DNA from: Oligoflexales bacterium
Lineage (GTDB): Bacteria > Bdellovibrionota_B > Oligoflexia > Oligoflexales > RGVZ01
Assembly: GCA_947445775.1 (NCBI GenBank)
Contig: CANFEB010000013.1
Coordinates: 1-54,844 of the forward strand
Length of the DNA: 54,844 nucleotides
Direction: 5' to 3'
Shown here: one piece after another, positions 16,260 through 23,877 of the stretch
Numbering within the stretch: position 1 is the first letter of the stretch
Layout of the letters: each line of letters starts with the position of its first letter
The notes under the pieces: model-generated
Databases searched by the model: none
The model's input: only the letters and a program-made list of their open reading frames with translations
Told to the model about the DNA's origin: nothing
Position numbers and translations under genes: made by a program

Positions 16260-17309
16260 TCAAACGAAATGTTGCAAAATGAGATCAGCGCTGGCTTGAA
16301 TCACGTCTATTCCGTCTATTCCGTCTATTTTTTTCTGATGCCAAATGCCTGGGCTATGAATGATTTGAATATGCTTAGTCACGCCGAGCGGTTTACAGAA
16401 CGGCAGGAAGTTCAACTGCAAACACTCGGTGGAGAGTTTTGCCTCTATGCTAAGAAATGGACGGCCTTTTTGTGTCAGCAGAAAATCTACTTCACGCTTT
16501 TGTTTGTTGCGTAAAAAATAAAGTTGATGAACTCCCCAACCGGTGTCGGTCCAAAAGTCGCATGATTTCAGCAGAGCTGACGCTACCATGTTCTCAAATC
16601 TTGCTCCCTTATTTTCGACCTCGGACCAGTCCCATAAAAATAGCATCGGCTCTTTTTTAAGGCTCCGTTTTAGACCCTTTGATTATGGACGAACATAGTA
16701 AATATAAAAAAGTTGCTCCAAGTACTGCATCCAGTTTTTTACAGTATTGTGAGCGACCTCAAGATCTTCTCGAAGTCCTGCCAAACTCGGTAAGCTTCCA
16801 ACGCGTTCCGCGCAATAGAGCTGCCAGCATTTCGAGTCGCCCTAGAACTGGTATGTGACTTAAATCCCGAAGATCCTCGCGAATTAGCTTTTCCACACGC
16901 TCTTGATGCCAAATATTTAAATATTGCTCTGAACGACGCGAATAAGGAGATGGAAATCCACCGAACAACAAAAGGTCTTCGTACATAGAGAGGTGCTTCG
17001 GTGATCGTGATTTACTCTTAAAAATAAGATCCATGGTCTCTTGCGGATTTAGGGCGGCCTTGCGATTCGCAAGTTCACCTAAAGAAAAAGGATGAAGACG
17101 AAAGGGAATATATCTTCCCAATAAGCTGTCTCCGTTTTTTTTAAAAATATTGAGCCGAGCACTTTCAGTCACAATAATTTTGGTTTTATCGCCATGAAGG
17201 TCATACCCACCTGCCGAGGTCCGGATATAAAAGCCATTTTGTGGTGATTGAGGGCAAGACCCCTCACAAATGGACTTAAATAACGTTTTATTTGTGGTGG
17301 TTTCTTCAT
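16260..17309 (-). pseudogene. AAA_14/DUF4143 ATPase pseudogene
   Basis: The original start ATG 17309 gives MKKPPQIKRYLSPFVRGLAL and FISGPRQVG, a Walker A region. The sequence then jumps to YDLHGDKTKIIVTESARL in another frame, so the rest of the P-loop and the Walker B region are deleted. A second shift occurs near 16780, where coding passes to GSLPSLAGLREDLEVAHNTV and NWMQYLEQLF, and a third shift plus a stop near 16690 leads to SKGLKRSLKKEPMLFLWDWS. The end (16260-16646) keeps the DUF4143 nuclease-like motif REVDFLLTQKGRPFLSIEAK. The intact family plan is AAA ATPase, helical linker, C-terminal nuclease-fold domain. The gene is clearly dead. A related intact gene lies at 52313-53491. Confidence 0.8.
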
Positions 17310-17489
17310 GTGACCGTTTTAACGTCTGGCTGCAATTTGCTCAGAAGCTCCTTGATCAACTCTTCTTTGAGTTCCTGAGCGAGGGGGCGACCGTTGGGGC
17401 CTTGCTGCTTTGTGGGATTGTAGGAAATTCACCCACGCTTCACGATCTTTCCCGGCGCACTGCCTGTCGTCATCCAACGCAGGTTTGCT
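17306..17489 (-). other. Gene fragment upstream of the AAA_14 pseudogene
   Basis: A reverse frame reads NPTKQQGPNGRPLAQELKEE then LIKELLSKLQPDVKTVT and stops in a TGA that overlaps the ATG of the pseudogene (ATGA). The frame is closed upstream at 17429-17431 and has no start codon. It looks like the 3' end of a lost gene that was coupled to the ATPase. The rest of the gap to 17490 shows nothing else. Confidence 0.35.
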
Positions 17490-18161
17490 TCACTGCGTTG
17501 AAACATTCAGGGCTCCGTTGTAGCTCTGCCAAGTGTCAGCGCCAGCTTTCGGCGCCGGCCAGTAAAGGGTGTAGAGGATTGCAGCACCGCCGGCTGATCC
17601 GGCACCAGATCCTTTGACGGTATGGCAATCCACCGCTTGTCCGGTCTGAAAGTCGCGAGATTCTATGTAAACTTCGGCAAACGCCCCAGAGCGAGCGATG
17701 AAACTGCCGGCAGGGGGCGCGGCGCCCGGCAAAAATGCTACGCAAAAATAGCGGTGGAAATTCGGGTTCACGCCGGTGACGGTGGCTGGTGGGCGCGGGT
17801 TGATGCATCGGGCTTTTGCCTCGATTAGATTGCTCGTCATTGGCGCAGGAGAAACCTTGCTCAGGTTAACACCGCCCAGAATTTCCGTCGTATAGTCCAT
17901 TCTCCCAAGCCCCGTCATCATGACGGCAGAAAATTCAGTTGCCGGTTCAAAACAGGCGTCGGCGCGAAACTTATTGATCAACTCTGTCTCAAAAGCCTGC
18001 CGGGCGTCTTGGACACTGCGCTTGGAATTGATCAATGTTTGAACTTCAAGGTTAGAACCAAAGGCCCTGATAAAAGCGTAGATAATAAAGCTCAATACGA
18101 CGAGCAGCGCCATTGCCCCCGGCAAAGTAAACCCAGATTTTGTAAATCCAAAATTTCTCAT
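17490..18161 (-). CDS. Pilin-like protein with prepilin-type N-terminus
   Basis: About 223 residues from ATG 18161. It begins MRNFGFTKSG then FTLPGAMALLVVLSFIIYAF: a short charged leader ending in Gly followed by Phe and a long hydrophobic helix, as in type IV pilins and pseudopilins. The usual Glu at +5 is replaced by Gly or Ala, as in some minor pilins. The mature body has cysteine pairs (DACFEPATE with ARCINPRP; YFCVAFLPG with AVDCHTVKG) suitable for disulphides. No other pilus gene is intact nearby. It could be a minor pilin of a system encoded elsewhere. An ATG seven codons upstream is possible. Confidence 0.6.
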   Translation of the reverse strand: MRNFGFTKSGFTLPGAMALLVVLSFIIYAFIRAFGSNLEVQTLINSKRSVQDARQAFETELINKFRADACFEPATEFSAVMMTGLGRMDYTTEILGGVNLSKVSPAPMTSNLIEAKARCINPRPPATVTGVNPNFHRYFCVAFLPGAAPPAGSFIARSGAFAEVYIESRDFQTGQAVDCHTVKGSGAGSAGGAAILYTLYWPAPKAGADTWQSYNGALNVSTQ

Positions 18162-18347
18162 TTCTGGTGAATTGCACCTCATCTTGGGGAGTGTCTCTAT
18201 CCTAAAAGCGTATCATAGGTCCGTGGTTAGGCTAAAACGCATGCTCTGACTGCCCTGTGGAATAATCACTTTGGATCGTGGCACCGGGCTCAACCACCCT
18301 GTCGACAAAATCTTGAGTGTTTTCCGGCGGGCTTCGCGGACAACCCT

Positions 18348-18545
18348 CCAATCTGATTAAACTATATTACGGGGTACGTTTCCCAGATAGGCATACCAAA
18401 AGACTGCGCAATTCAATTTAAGCTAAAGGGTCCTCATGTAATAACCGATACGGAATTTAATGGGGGCATGGGATGCGTTTAAATAAATTGCTAAATGCCG
18501 TAGCTGGCGCAGCGTTGTTCGCATCCATTGTTGGGTGTTCGGATT
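18348..18545 (+). repeat. Duplicated promoter/leader/signal-peptide cassette, copy 1
   Basis: Matches 20394-20585 from CCAATCTGATTAAACTATAT through the first 24 codons of the lipoprotein gene, with the highest identity in the coding part (GCGTTGTTCGCATCCATTG is shared exactly). Upstream parts include GCAATTCAATTT and AGCTAAAGG in both. The mature protein regions after the lipobox are much more diverged. Confidence 0.9.
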
Positions 18546-19117
18546 CCACCTTTAAATCGGGCGTGGAGGGGGGGCAAGCCGTTTCCCCACCGCCTGGCCA
18601 ACAAATACCGGGTCTTCCCCCCCCCCCCCCCCCAACCCGCCCGCTGGACAATGATCAAGGCGGTATAAAATATTCTCTTTGCACTGCGCTTCCTAAAGGC
18701 GGTTATGCTCCTTTGGGTGCATGCGCCGTTAATGAAGTCATTGTTATCATTAATGATGGTAAAGCTGATGGTCGTACCTGCTGCCCAATTGGAAATGGAA
18801 TTTTGTCGACAATTCCAGGAGAGGTAAACCAACCAAAACCAGGATTATGCGGCCCAGATGAAGTGGCAACAGGCATTAAGGCAATGACTGTTCCCTATTG
18901 CACCAAAATTAATACTCAGTCTTTTTCATTGGAGCCAGCAGGTGGTGCAGTTTACGGCACAAAAAAAACTGCAGGGTTGCTAGGTCAACTAGCTGCGAGA
19001 TATAACATTGGTGATTGCTGCGCTTGCCCTGAAGGCACAGTAATGATCGGTGGACACACTACAGCTGATAATCGTTGCACTGATCAATGCGTTAAAATCG
19101 TACCTAAACTGAAATAA
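18473..19117 (+). CDS. Cys-rich lipoprotein with poly-C tract (cassette paralogue 1)
   Basis: 214 residues. The signal peptide MRLNKLLNAVAGAALFASIV ends in a GC lipobox cysteine and is nearly identical to that of the gene at 20513. A proline-rich linker follows (GLPPPPPPTRP), encoded by 17 consecutive C residues at 18617-18633. The mature domain has about nine further cysteines, including GRTCCPIG, GDCCACPEG and RCTDQCV, suggesting a disulphide-bonded extracellular fold. Gain or loss of one C would throw the protein out of frame just after the signal peptide, so expression could switch. No family is recognised; the two paralogues share the leader and a looser pattern of CCP motifs. Confidence 0.75.
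   Translation: MRLNKLLNAVAGAALFASIVGCSDSTFKSGVEGGQAVSPPPGQQIPGLPPPPPPTRPLDNDQGGIKYSLCTALPKGGYAPLGACAVNEVIVIINDGKADGRTCCPIGNGILSTIPGEVNQPKPGLCGPDEVATGIKAMTVPYCTKINTQSFSLEPAGGAVYGTKKTAGLLGQLAARYNIGDCCACPEGTVMIGGHTTADNRCTDQCVKIVPKLK
18617..18633 (+). repeat. Homopolymeric tract of 17 C, candidate phase-variation site
   Basis: Seventeen C in a row inside the lipoprotein reading frame, between the signal peptide and the cysteine-rich domain. Tracts this long are prone to slipped-strand mispairing. In the form shown the frame is open. Confidence 0.8.
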
Positions 19118-19321
19118 TATTTATTCGGAATTCGTGCAAATACGGAAGTTTTCAGGATAGTTGCCCCATAGAGTTACGCTGCCATCTTGTTACATGATGC
19201 CATTTTCCCTTTCAAGCAATTTAGTAGAACTTCGCCGGCATGACTCCCGTTGCGAGTGTTGCCAGCATGGCCAATGCATTATTCGGTGTGCACCGCGTAG
19301 CCCACATTTTTACGATTATAA

Positions 19322-19370
19322 ATAGATTTCGCTTTTTCAGCGAAATCTATCTCGAGCCCGCGCAGCGGGC
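19322..19370. other. Two adjacent perfect hairpins
   Basis: Hairpin 1: a 12-bp stem ATAGATTTCGCT/AGCGAAATCTAT (19322-19333, 19339-19350) with a 5-base loop. Hairpin 2 follows after 5 bases: GCCCGC/GCGGGC (19356-19361, 19365-19370) with a 3-base loop. Neither is followed by a U-run on the plus strand. They may be termination, RNA-processing or recombination structures. Confidence 0.7.
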
Positions 19371-19400
19371 GTGGGGATCTCGCCGATTAAAGCTCCGTTG

Positions 19401-19455
19401 ATGCAGGTGAAGTGGTTGAGCCGAAATAATCTATGTCGGACTGGTCGCCGACCAA
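19401..19455 (+). repeat. 55-bp inverted repeat, copy B
   Basis: Inverted relative to 15883-15937 with four mismatches. It lies just before the 3' end of the reverse-strand lipoprotein gene (stop at 19472). On its reverse strand it reads LVGDQSDIDYFGSTTSPAST; the same frame in copy A reads LVGDQSDIDSFGLTTSPA. Both copies may therefore derive from one coding segment. Confidence 0.85.
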
Positions 19456-19471
19456 ACAAAGCTATGGGTTA

Positions 19472-20089
19472 CTACTTGCACTGCTCCGCGCAAACGGTTT
19501 GCGTATCTACACTCAAAGATGCCGCGAATGCTAACGAGAATGCGGTTGAACATGCTTGTGATTTAGCCCATGAGCAAACCTGAGTAAATGGTTTTACTGT
19601 AAAAACGCATGCCCAAGCCTCGGCCCAAGCACACGCAGTTGCAGAAGCATGTGCGTACGCTGCAGCATACGCCTGGGCGGTTGCTGTGGCGCAAGCCTTC
19701 GCACAGACAACCTTCGGCTCAGGGCACTGATTGTTGTCCTGCGGCACGGGTTTTGTGGTTTCCTCCGGAGAAGCTTCTTTTGTAAGCCTCAAGGGGGCTG
19801 AATTTTTCGGCAGTAATGTCACCCCTTGATTATGCATATCAGAAAAGATTTCTCGACCTCCTGTTAAGCTTCTCGCACTAGCCTCGTCTGCAATGACTTG
19901 CTGTGCGTCAATTGTTTCGATGCCGGAAGGAAGCAAAACGCCCGACTCACGCATCGCTTTGTTAATCGTCTCCTTAGTTTTTGCATCCGTGCTGTTACCT
20001 TTTGTATCTGTCTTCGACGTCGAGTCGCATGACGTGACGAACGACGACAGTGACACCAAAACGAAAAAAATCTGAGTCGTTATATTCAT
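19472..20089 (-). CDS. Lipoprotein with Ala/Cys/aromatic-rich C-terminal domain
   Basis: 205 residues; GGAGG lies 5 nt before ATG 20089. The signal peptide ends in a lipobox (FVTSC). A charged Thr/Lys/Glu-rich linker is followed by NQCPEPKVVCAKACATATAQ and an unusual low-complexity stretch built of Ala, Cys, Trp, Tyr and His in a roughly 4-residue rhythm (AQAYAAAYAHASATACAWAE). The end has further cysteines (CSWAKSQACS, TVCAEQC). The composition resembles secreted small repetitive proteins more than enzymes. No family is recognised. A short frame upstream ends at an ATGA overlap with this start. Confidence 0.6.
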   Translation of the reverse strand: MNITTQIFFVLVSLSSFVTSCDSTSKTDTKGNSTDAKTKETINKAMRESGVLLPSGIETIDAQQVIADEASARSLTGGREIFSDMHNQGVTLLPKNSAPLRLTKEASPEETTKPVPQDNNQCPEPKVVCAKACATATAQAYAAAYAHASATACAWAEAWACVFTVKPFTQVCSWAKSQACSTAFSLAFAASLSVDTQTVCAEQCK

Positions 20090-20292
20090 TTCAACCTCCG
20101 TCCTTTATTATCGGAAAGTGAGGGGTGTGACTTTAGTGTGATCTGATATTGAGGAAAATCACATAAGATCTCGGTGCCTTGACCGAAGGATGCACTTAGT
20201 ATTTCGAGTCGAGTCACGAATCGAATCTTGTTGAAGAAAAGCGACTCTGTCCCGTCTGAGTTAATCAGTGAGCCTTGGCCCGCGGGAATCAA
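20086..20292 (-). CDS. Possible small protein or gene fragment upstream of the Ala/Cys-rich lipoprotein
   Basis: A 68-codon frame (MIPAGQGSLINSDGTESLFF to SDNKGRRLK) ends with TGA overlapping the next ATG. It has protein-like composition but no ribosome site. Just upstream another frame reads TNQQYLYSYFFGQTPASDSS, which might join it through a frameshift. I treat it as a probable remnant of a larger exported protein. Confidence 0.25.
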   Translation of the reverse strand: MIPAGQGSLINSDGTESLFFNKIRFVTRLEILSASFGQGTEILCDFPQYQITLKSHPSLSDNKGRRLK

Positions 20293-20393
20293 GCACAGGA
20301 ACTGTCAGAGGCCGGCGTTTGGCCGAAAAAGTACGAGTAAAGATATTGCTGATTAGTTGTGGGGACGAAGTCGCTGCTGAATTACACAAACTC

Positions 20394-20585
20394 CCAATCT
20401 GATTAAACTATATCGCGAGGTATCTTTCTCGGAGAGGCCGACAAATGACAGGGCAATTCAATTTCAGCTAAAGGATCCTCCTGTAATAGCCGATACCTAC
20501 TCGGGGGACGGGATGCGTTTAAATAAATTTCTAAATGCCGTAGCCGGCGCAGCGTTGTTCGCATCCATTGTTGGGTGTTCGGATA
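20394..20585 (+). repeat. Duplicated promoter/leader/signal-peptide cassette, copy 2
   Basis: Second copy of the 18348-18545 cassette, with small insertions or deletions in the leader and nearly unchanged signal-peptide codons. It ends at the lipobox, where similarity to copy 1 drops. Confidence 0.9.
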
Positions 20586-21226
20586 TCAGCTTTAATTCGG
20601 TCGGAGGGCCGGGCGTTTCCCCATCGCCTAGTCAGCAAATGCCGGGTCTCGCCAAGCCCCTTCCAACCGGCCCGCTGGACTATGGTGACGGCGGTATACG
20701 TGGACCCCAGGCCTGCGACGCCGCCAGCTTGAAGGCAGTCCCGGCAGGTTTGTCTTGTCCGGACAATTACGCTGTCTATGGCATCGACGATCCTGGCAGC
20801 AGGAATAGATTCGGCACGCTCGCTTGCTGTCCGCTGCCGGCTTTGAATATTTTCAAAGGCACTGCGACTCCTCGCCCCGGCAGCTGTTCGGAGAACGAAA
20901 TATTGGTCGGAAATGATAACGCCGACAAGGTCATCTGCCGTGCCATCAACACCGATGTGTATAAATTGGTTGATGCTCAAGTCTGCTACTTTGGATCTGG
21001 TAGCTCCGGCCGGGGCAGGGCCCCAACGTGCGAAAATTTAGGCAAAGAACCAACTCGACAGGCATTTGCCGCCATCGTCGGTAATGGCAAAATGATGGGA
21101 AGTGATGGCTGCTTGAACTTTCCGTACGGAAGCTTATCCGTTGCCCAAACTGGCGGGGACTGTAGCGATCAGAAGGCCAAGCAATTGAAAAGAAAAGATG
21201 ACACGCCGTTGGTCATGTTCAAATGA
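20513..21226 (+). CDS. Cys-rich lipoprotein (cassette paralogue 2)
   Basis: 237 residues. The signal peptide MRLNKFLNAVAGAALFASIV and lipobox GC match the gene at 18473 except for Leu to Phe at position 6. The linker is proline-rich (SPSPSQQMPGLAKPLPTGPL) but has no poly-C tract. The mature part has about ten cysteines, including GTLACCPLP and RPGSCSENE, which align loosely with CCPIG and KPGLCGPDE of the paralogue; the rest is different. This suggests a family of surface lipoproteins sharing export and expression signals with diverse bodies. Function is unknown. Confidence 0.75.
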   Translation: MRLNKFLNAVAGAALFASIVGCSDISFNSVGGPGVSPSPSQQMPGLAKPLPTGPLDYGDGGIRGPQACDAASLKAVPAGLSCPDNYAVYGIDDPGSRNRFGTLACCPLPALNIFKGTATPRPGSCSENEILVGNDNADKVICRAINTDVYKLVDAQVCYFGSGSSGRGRAPTCENLGKEPTRQAFAAIVGNGKMMGSDGCLNFPYGSLSVAQTGGDCSDQKAKQLKRKDDTPLVMFK

Positions 21227-21284
21227 CTTTCCGGGGGACGAGTTTGGGTAAAATCGGCCCCAGCCAAGGGGAGCACATTTTTAT

Positions 21285-22217
21285 TTACCCATCCGTGATC
21301 CCGCTAACGGAAACCAATTTTTTCTGGGCTTCGAGCCAATCGCCATAGTTTCTTTTGGGAAAAACTGCGGCCTTCAGTTCAAACGATTGTTTTTCCCCCG
21401 GCGACGGCTTGAGGTATTTAACCACCAGCCAAACCTCGCTCTGGTCGATAACTTGGGGAGAAACCTGCCCAGGACTTAGTGGTTTTATGATTTCTTCAAT
21501 CCATTTTTTGCCCTCGGTGGACGTCTGCTCCTTTTGATTTTCATCGATGTGCCTACGAATGGCGGCGGGCGTGGCCTTACCGCTTTGATCAATCAGGGCT
21601 GGAGTCTTGGAATCCTTGTGCCGGGCATCCATCTGCCACTCCAAGCCTCGGTCCAAGGAAACCGTAAAATTTGAGACGGTCCGGTTTTCTTTTTTGGCGA
21701 GGGCCTCAAAGAGGTCCGGAGTTTTAGCGACTTGATTTCGCCAGGCTTGGGCTACATCAAGAAATTCTCGTTGAATCCCCGCATCCTTCAGAAAGAATTC
21801 GTAATAGATAACGCGGTCGGAAAAAACCGGTAGTACAAAGGCGTTTTCATAGGCCGCGCCGTCACCGCCACAGGCGAGTTTAATTTTCGCGAGATTTTCT
21901 GGCATCAATGTCGAGTCATCAATTCGTTTTTTTTCAGCCTTAATTTTCTCTTTGGTGATCTCATTTTGGTGATTTTTTAGGATCTGCGCATATTGATAAG
22001 ACTGGATCAGTTGCTTAATGCCTAATTTTCTTTTGTCGTCGGGATAACTGAGTGAAATAACGCCGTCTCGGCACGCGACGTCATCTTGATAAATCGCATA
22101 GTCGCCAACGTGAGCTACGATTGGGTTTTGTCCGTAATATTTAATTCCGATTGCAACCGCCGCGCCCACGCCAAGGATCGTCGCCGCAATTGCCATGGTT
22201 TTTTGTCTAGTTATCAT
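21285..22217 (-). CDS. Membrane-anchored SurA-like protein
   Basis: 310 residues with one N-terminal hydrophobic segment (MAIAATILGVGAAVAIGIKY). NPIVAHVGDYAIYQDDVACR then resembles the start of SurA/PpiC-type chaperone N-domains, in which a short strand (VNG..I) precedes a helix. The middle is helical and charged. The C-terminal part (SPQVIDQSEVWLVVKYLKPS) resembles a parvulin-like strand, but catalytic parvulin residues are not clear, so chaperone activity without isomerase activity is possible. Its ATG overlaps the flippase stop (ATGA), tying it to an envelope-polymer operon. Confidence 0.5.
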   Translation of the reverse strand: MITRQKTMAIAATILGVGAAVAIGIKYYGQNPIVAHVGDYAIYQDDVACRDGVISLSYPDDKRKLGIKQLIQSYQYAQILKNHQNEITKEKIKAEKKRIDDSTLMPENLAKIKLACGGDGAAYENAFVLPVFSDRVIYYEFFLKDAGIQREFLDVAQAWRNQVAKTPDLFEALAKKENRTVSNFTVSLDRGLEWQMDARHKDSKTPALIDQSGKATPAAIRRHIDENQKEQTSTEGKKWIEEIIKPLSPGQVSPQVIDQSEVWLVVKYLKPSPGEKQSFELKAAVFPKRNYGDWLEAQKKLVSVSGITDG

Positions 22218-23701
22218 TGCCGATGTGCTCCGCGGTGATTTACGTCTTTCGATTTTCGAATCAAGTTTTGGTAAATGCGTCGGGCGTCATGACGATTCGT
22301 TAGCATAAAAAATAAAACGTAGCTGACAATGCCCAGGGTGATGGTTGCCATAATAGATAGCTGCGCGGCTTGATAAGCCACGGTAGCAAGGACAATACCC
22401 ATACCTAGCGTCGGCAGGCCGGCCCGCCAAACGGGCTCCGCAAATTCACGTAGGTGCAAGAGGCCGGCCTTCCTTGCGGCCATCAAAATAATTGCGGCGG
22501 CCAGCCACCGCGAAGCGACACTAATGATAGCGGCTCCCCGGTACCCCCAAAGCTCGGTCATGGTTGGCCCGGCAATTATTCCCACGAGCAATGCCGCCAA
22601 GAGGGCCACATAGACTGGCCTCATCCGATGGCGCAGGCCCAGAGTTTGAAAACCAATCACGACAATCACGGCATGGGCAAATCCATTCAAAACCAAAATG
22701 GAAAGAGTGCCTCCCTGGCTTTCAAACCCGGGTCCAAAAATCAGCTGGAGAATTTCAGCCCCGGTAAACCACACGCCGACGATCAGTGGCAGTACAAACG
22801 TCATCACGCAGAGCAAACTAAAGCGCAGATGTTTTCCCAGTGACGCGTCGTCGTGGATGCCGACCATTTCTGAATAGAAGACCGTGCTGATGGCGGCAAT
22901 CAGTGGGACGAGACTTTGCATCAGTTTTGCCGGGCCGGAATACCAGCCGGCACCCTCGGCCCCCAACGACCGTTCCACCAGATACAGGTCAAACCGTTCC
23001 ACGCAGAGAAATGCCAGCAGGGACAAGGCAAATGGGGCGGCAAGGCGAAAAACTATTTTCATCTGCTTCAGCGAGGGCATGGCCACCCCGGAATAGCGAA
23101 TCGCAAGAACCAAGGAACCGATGCAGATTGCGCCATTTGCGCCATTAGAAATGATGACAAAAAGACTGGCGTCCTGCGGCGCTTGGATGAAGCGCCACAC
23201 CGCAAATAGGCTCGCGAACTTAACGATAATCATCAGCAGGCTGTAGGCCCAAACCTTTTGGCCTGCTATCAGCACGCCACTTAAGTCCAATGCCGAGACA
23301 AACAGTATAAATACGGAGGCCGCGACGGCTGGTAGGTAGATACCCCAGTCGGGATTGGTTGCTCCAACGAGCCCAAGAAAGAAAAGTGCCGCAAAGGCCA
23401 AAAGCAGACGATCAAGGATGAGCGCGCCGATTAGCTGATGTTTTTCAGCGTCCGAGCCTGCGCGGCGCATAAGCACCGGAATTGCCTGGGCATAGCCAAA
23501 CGCGACGAGCAGGATTCCCCAGTCCAGCAACCACATGGCAAACTGCGCGACGCCAAATCCAGCCGCTCCGAGGCGAGTCGCGGCAAAATGCATCGTCACA
23601 AGGGGGACAACCTTGTTGACGGCTTCGCTGGCCAATGCGGCCAACATCGTCCACGCTATTCGGCGCTTTTGCATTCCGTTGAATGTCTCCGGTTTTGGCA
23701 T
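22214..23701 (-). CDS. Polysaccharide/oligosaccharide flippase (Wzx/MATE-like)
   Basis: 495 residues with about 12-14 hydrophobic segments and few polar loops. The N-terminal region AATRLGAAGFGVAQFAMWLL, where GxxxFG-type motifs follow the first helix, is typical of the polysaccharide-exporter branch of the MOP superfamily (Wzx, MurJ relatives). Its neighbours are a SurA-like protein, a GH13 enzyme and a GT9 glycosyltransferase, which supports a role in moving a lipid-linked glycan across the inner membrane. The substrate is unknown. tRNA-Pro lies 55 bp upstream on the same strand. Confidence 0.8.
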   Translation of the reverse strand: MPKPETFNGMQKRRIAWTMLAALASEAVNKVVPLVTMHFAATRLGAAGFGVAQFAMWLLDWGILLVAFGYAQAIPVLMRRAGSDAEKHQLIGALILDRLLLAFAALFFLGLVGATNPDWGIYLPAVAASVFILFVSALDLSGVLIAGQKVWAYSLLMIIVKFASLFAVWRFIQAPQDASLFVIISNGANGAICIGSLVLAIRYSGVAMPSLKQMKIVFRLAAPFALSLLAFLCVERFDLYLVERSLGAEGAGWYSGPAKLMQSLVPLIAAISTVFYSEMVGIHDDASLGKHLRFSLLCVMTFVLPLIVGVWFTGAEILQLIFGPGFESQGGTLSILVLNGFAHAVIVVIGFQTLGLRHRMRPVYVALLAALLVGIIAGPTMTELWGYRGAAIISVASRWLAAAIILMAARKAGLLHLREFAEPVWRAGLPTLGMGIVLATVAYQAAQLSIMATITLGIVSYVLFFMLTNRHDARRIYQNLIRKSKDVNHRGAHRQ

Positions 23702-23755
23702 GCAGGATCTTCACAAGAAAGAGACCCTGTGAAGCGCTGTCGAATGCTTGAAGAA

Positions 23756-23831
23756 TGGTCGGGGTGACAGGATTCGAACCTGCGACCTCGTCGTCCCGAA
23801 CGACGCGCGCTACCAACTGCGCTACACCCCG
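23756..23831 (-). tRNA. tRNA-Pro (anticodon CGG)
   Basis: A 76-nt cloverleaf on the reverse strand. Acceptor stem CGGGGTG/CACCCCG, discriminator A and encoded CCA end; D-loop region AGCGCAGTTGGTAGCGC; anticodon stem CGTCG/CGACG with loop TTCGGGA, giving anticodon CGG; T-arm with GGTTCGAATCC. Decodes CCG proline codons. Confidence 0.95.
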
Positions 23832-23877
23832 ATTTGGCTTTAGAATCCGCGAAGGGATTGCCTGAAAGAGAGCCCGA

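Larger units (their letters stand above)
19118..19471. other. 354-bp gap with two hairpins and a repeat copy
   Basis: No supported gene. It contains the paired hairpins at 19322-19370 and repeat copy B at 19401-19455. A 54-codon plus-strand frame from ATG 19240 (MTPVASVASMANALFGVHRV) is open but has no ribosome site and runs through the hairpins, so it is not called. Confidence 0.5.

Noticed and set aside
19240-19401. 54-codon plus-strand frame starting MTPVASVASMANAL
   Set aside because: No ribosome site, passes through two perfect hairpins and matches nothing I recognise.
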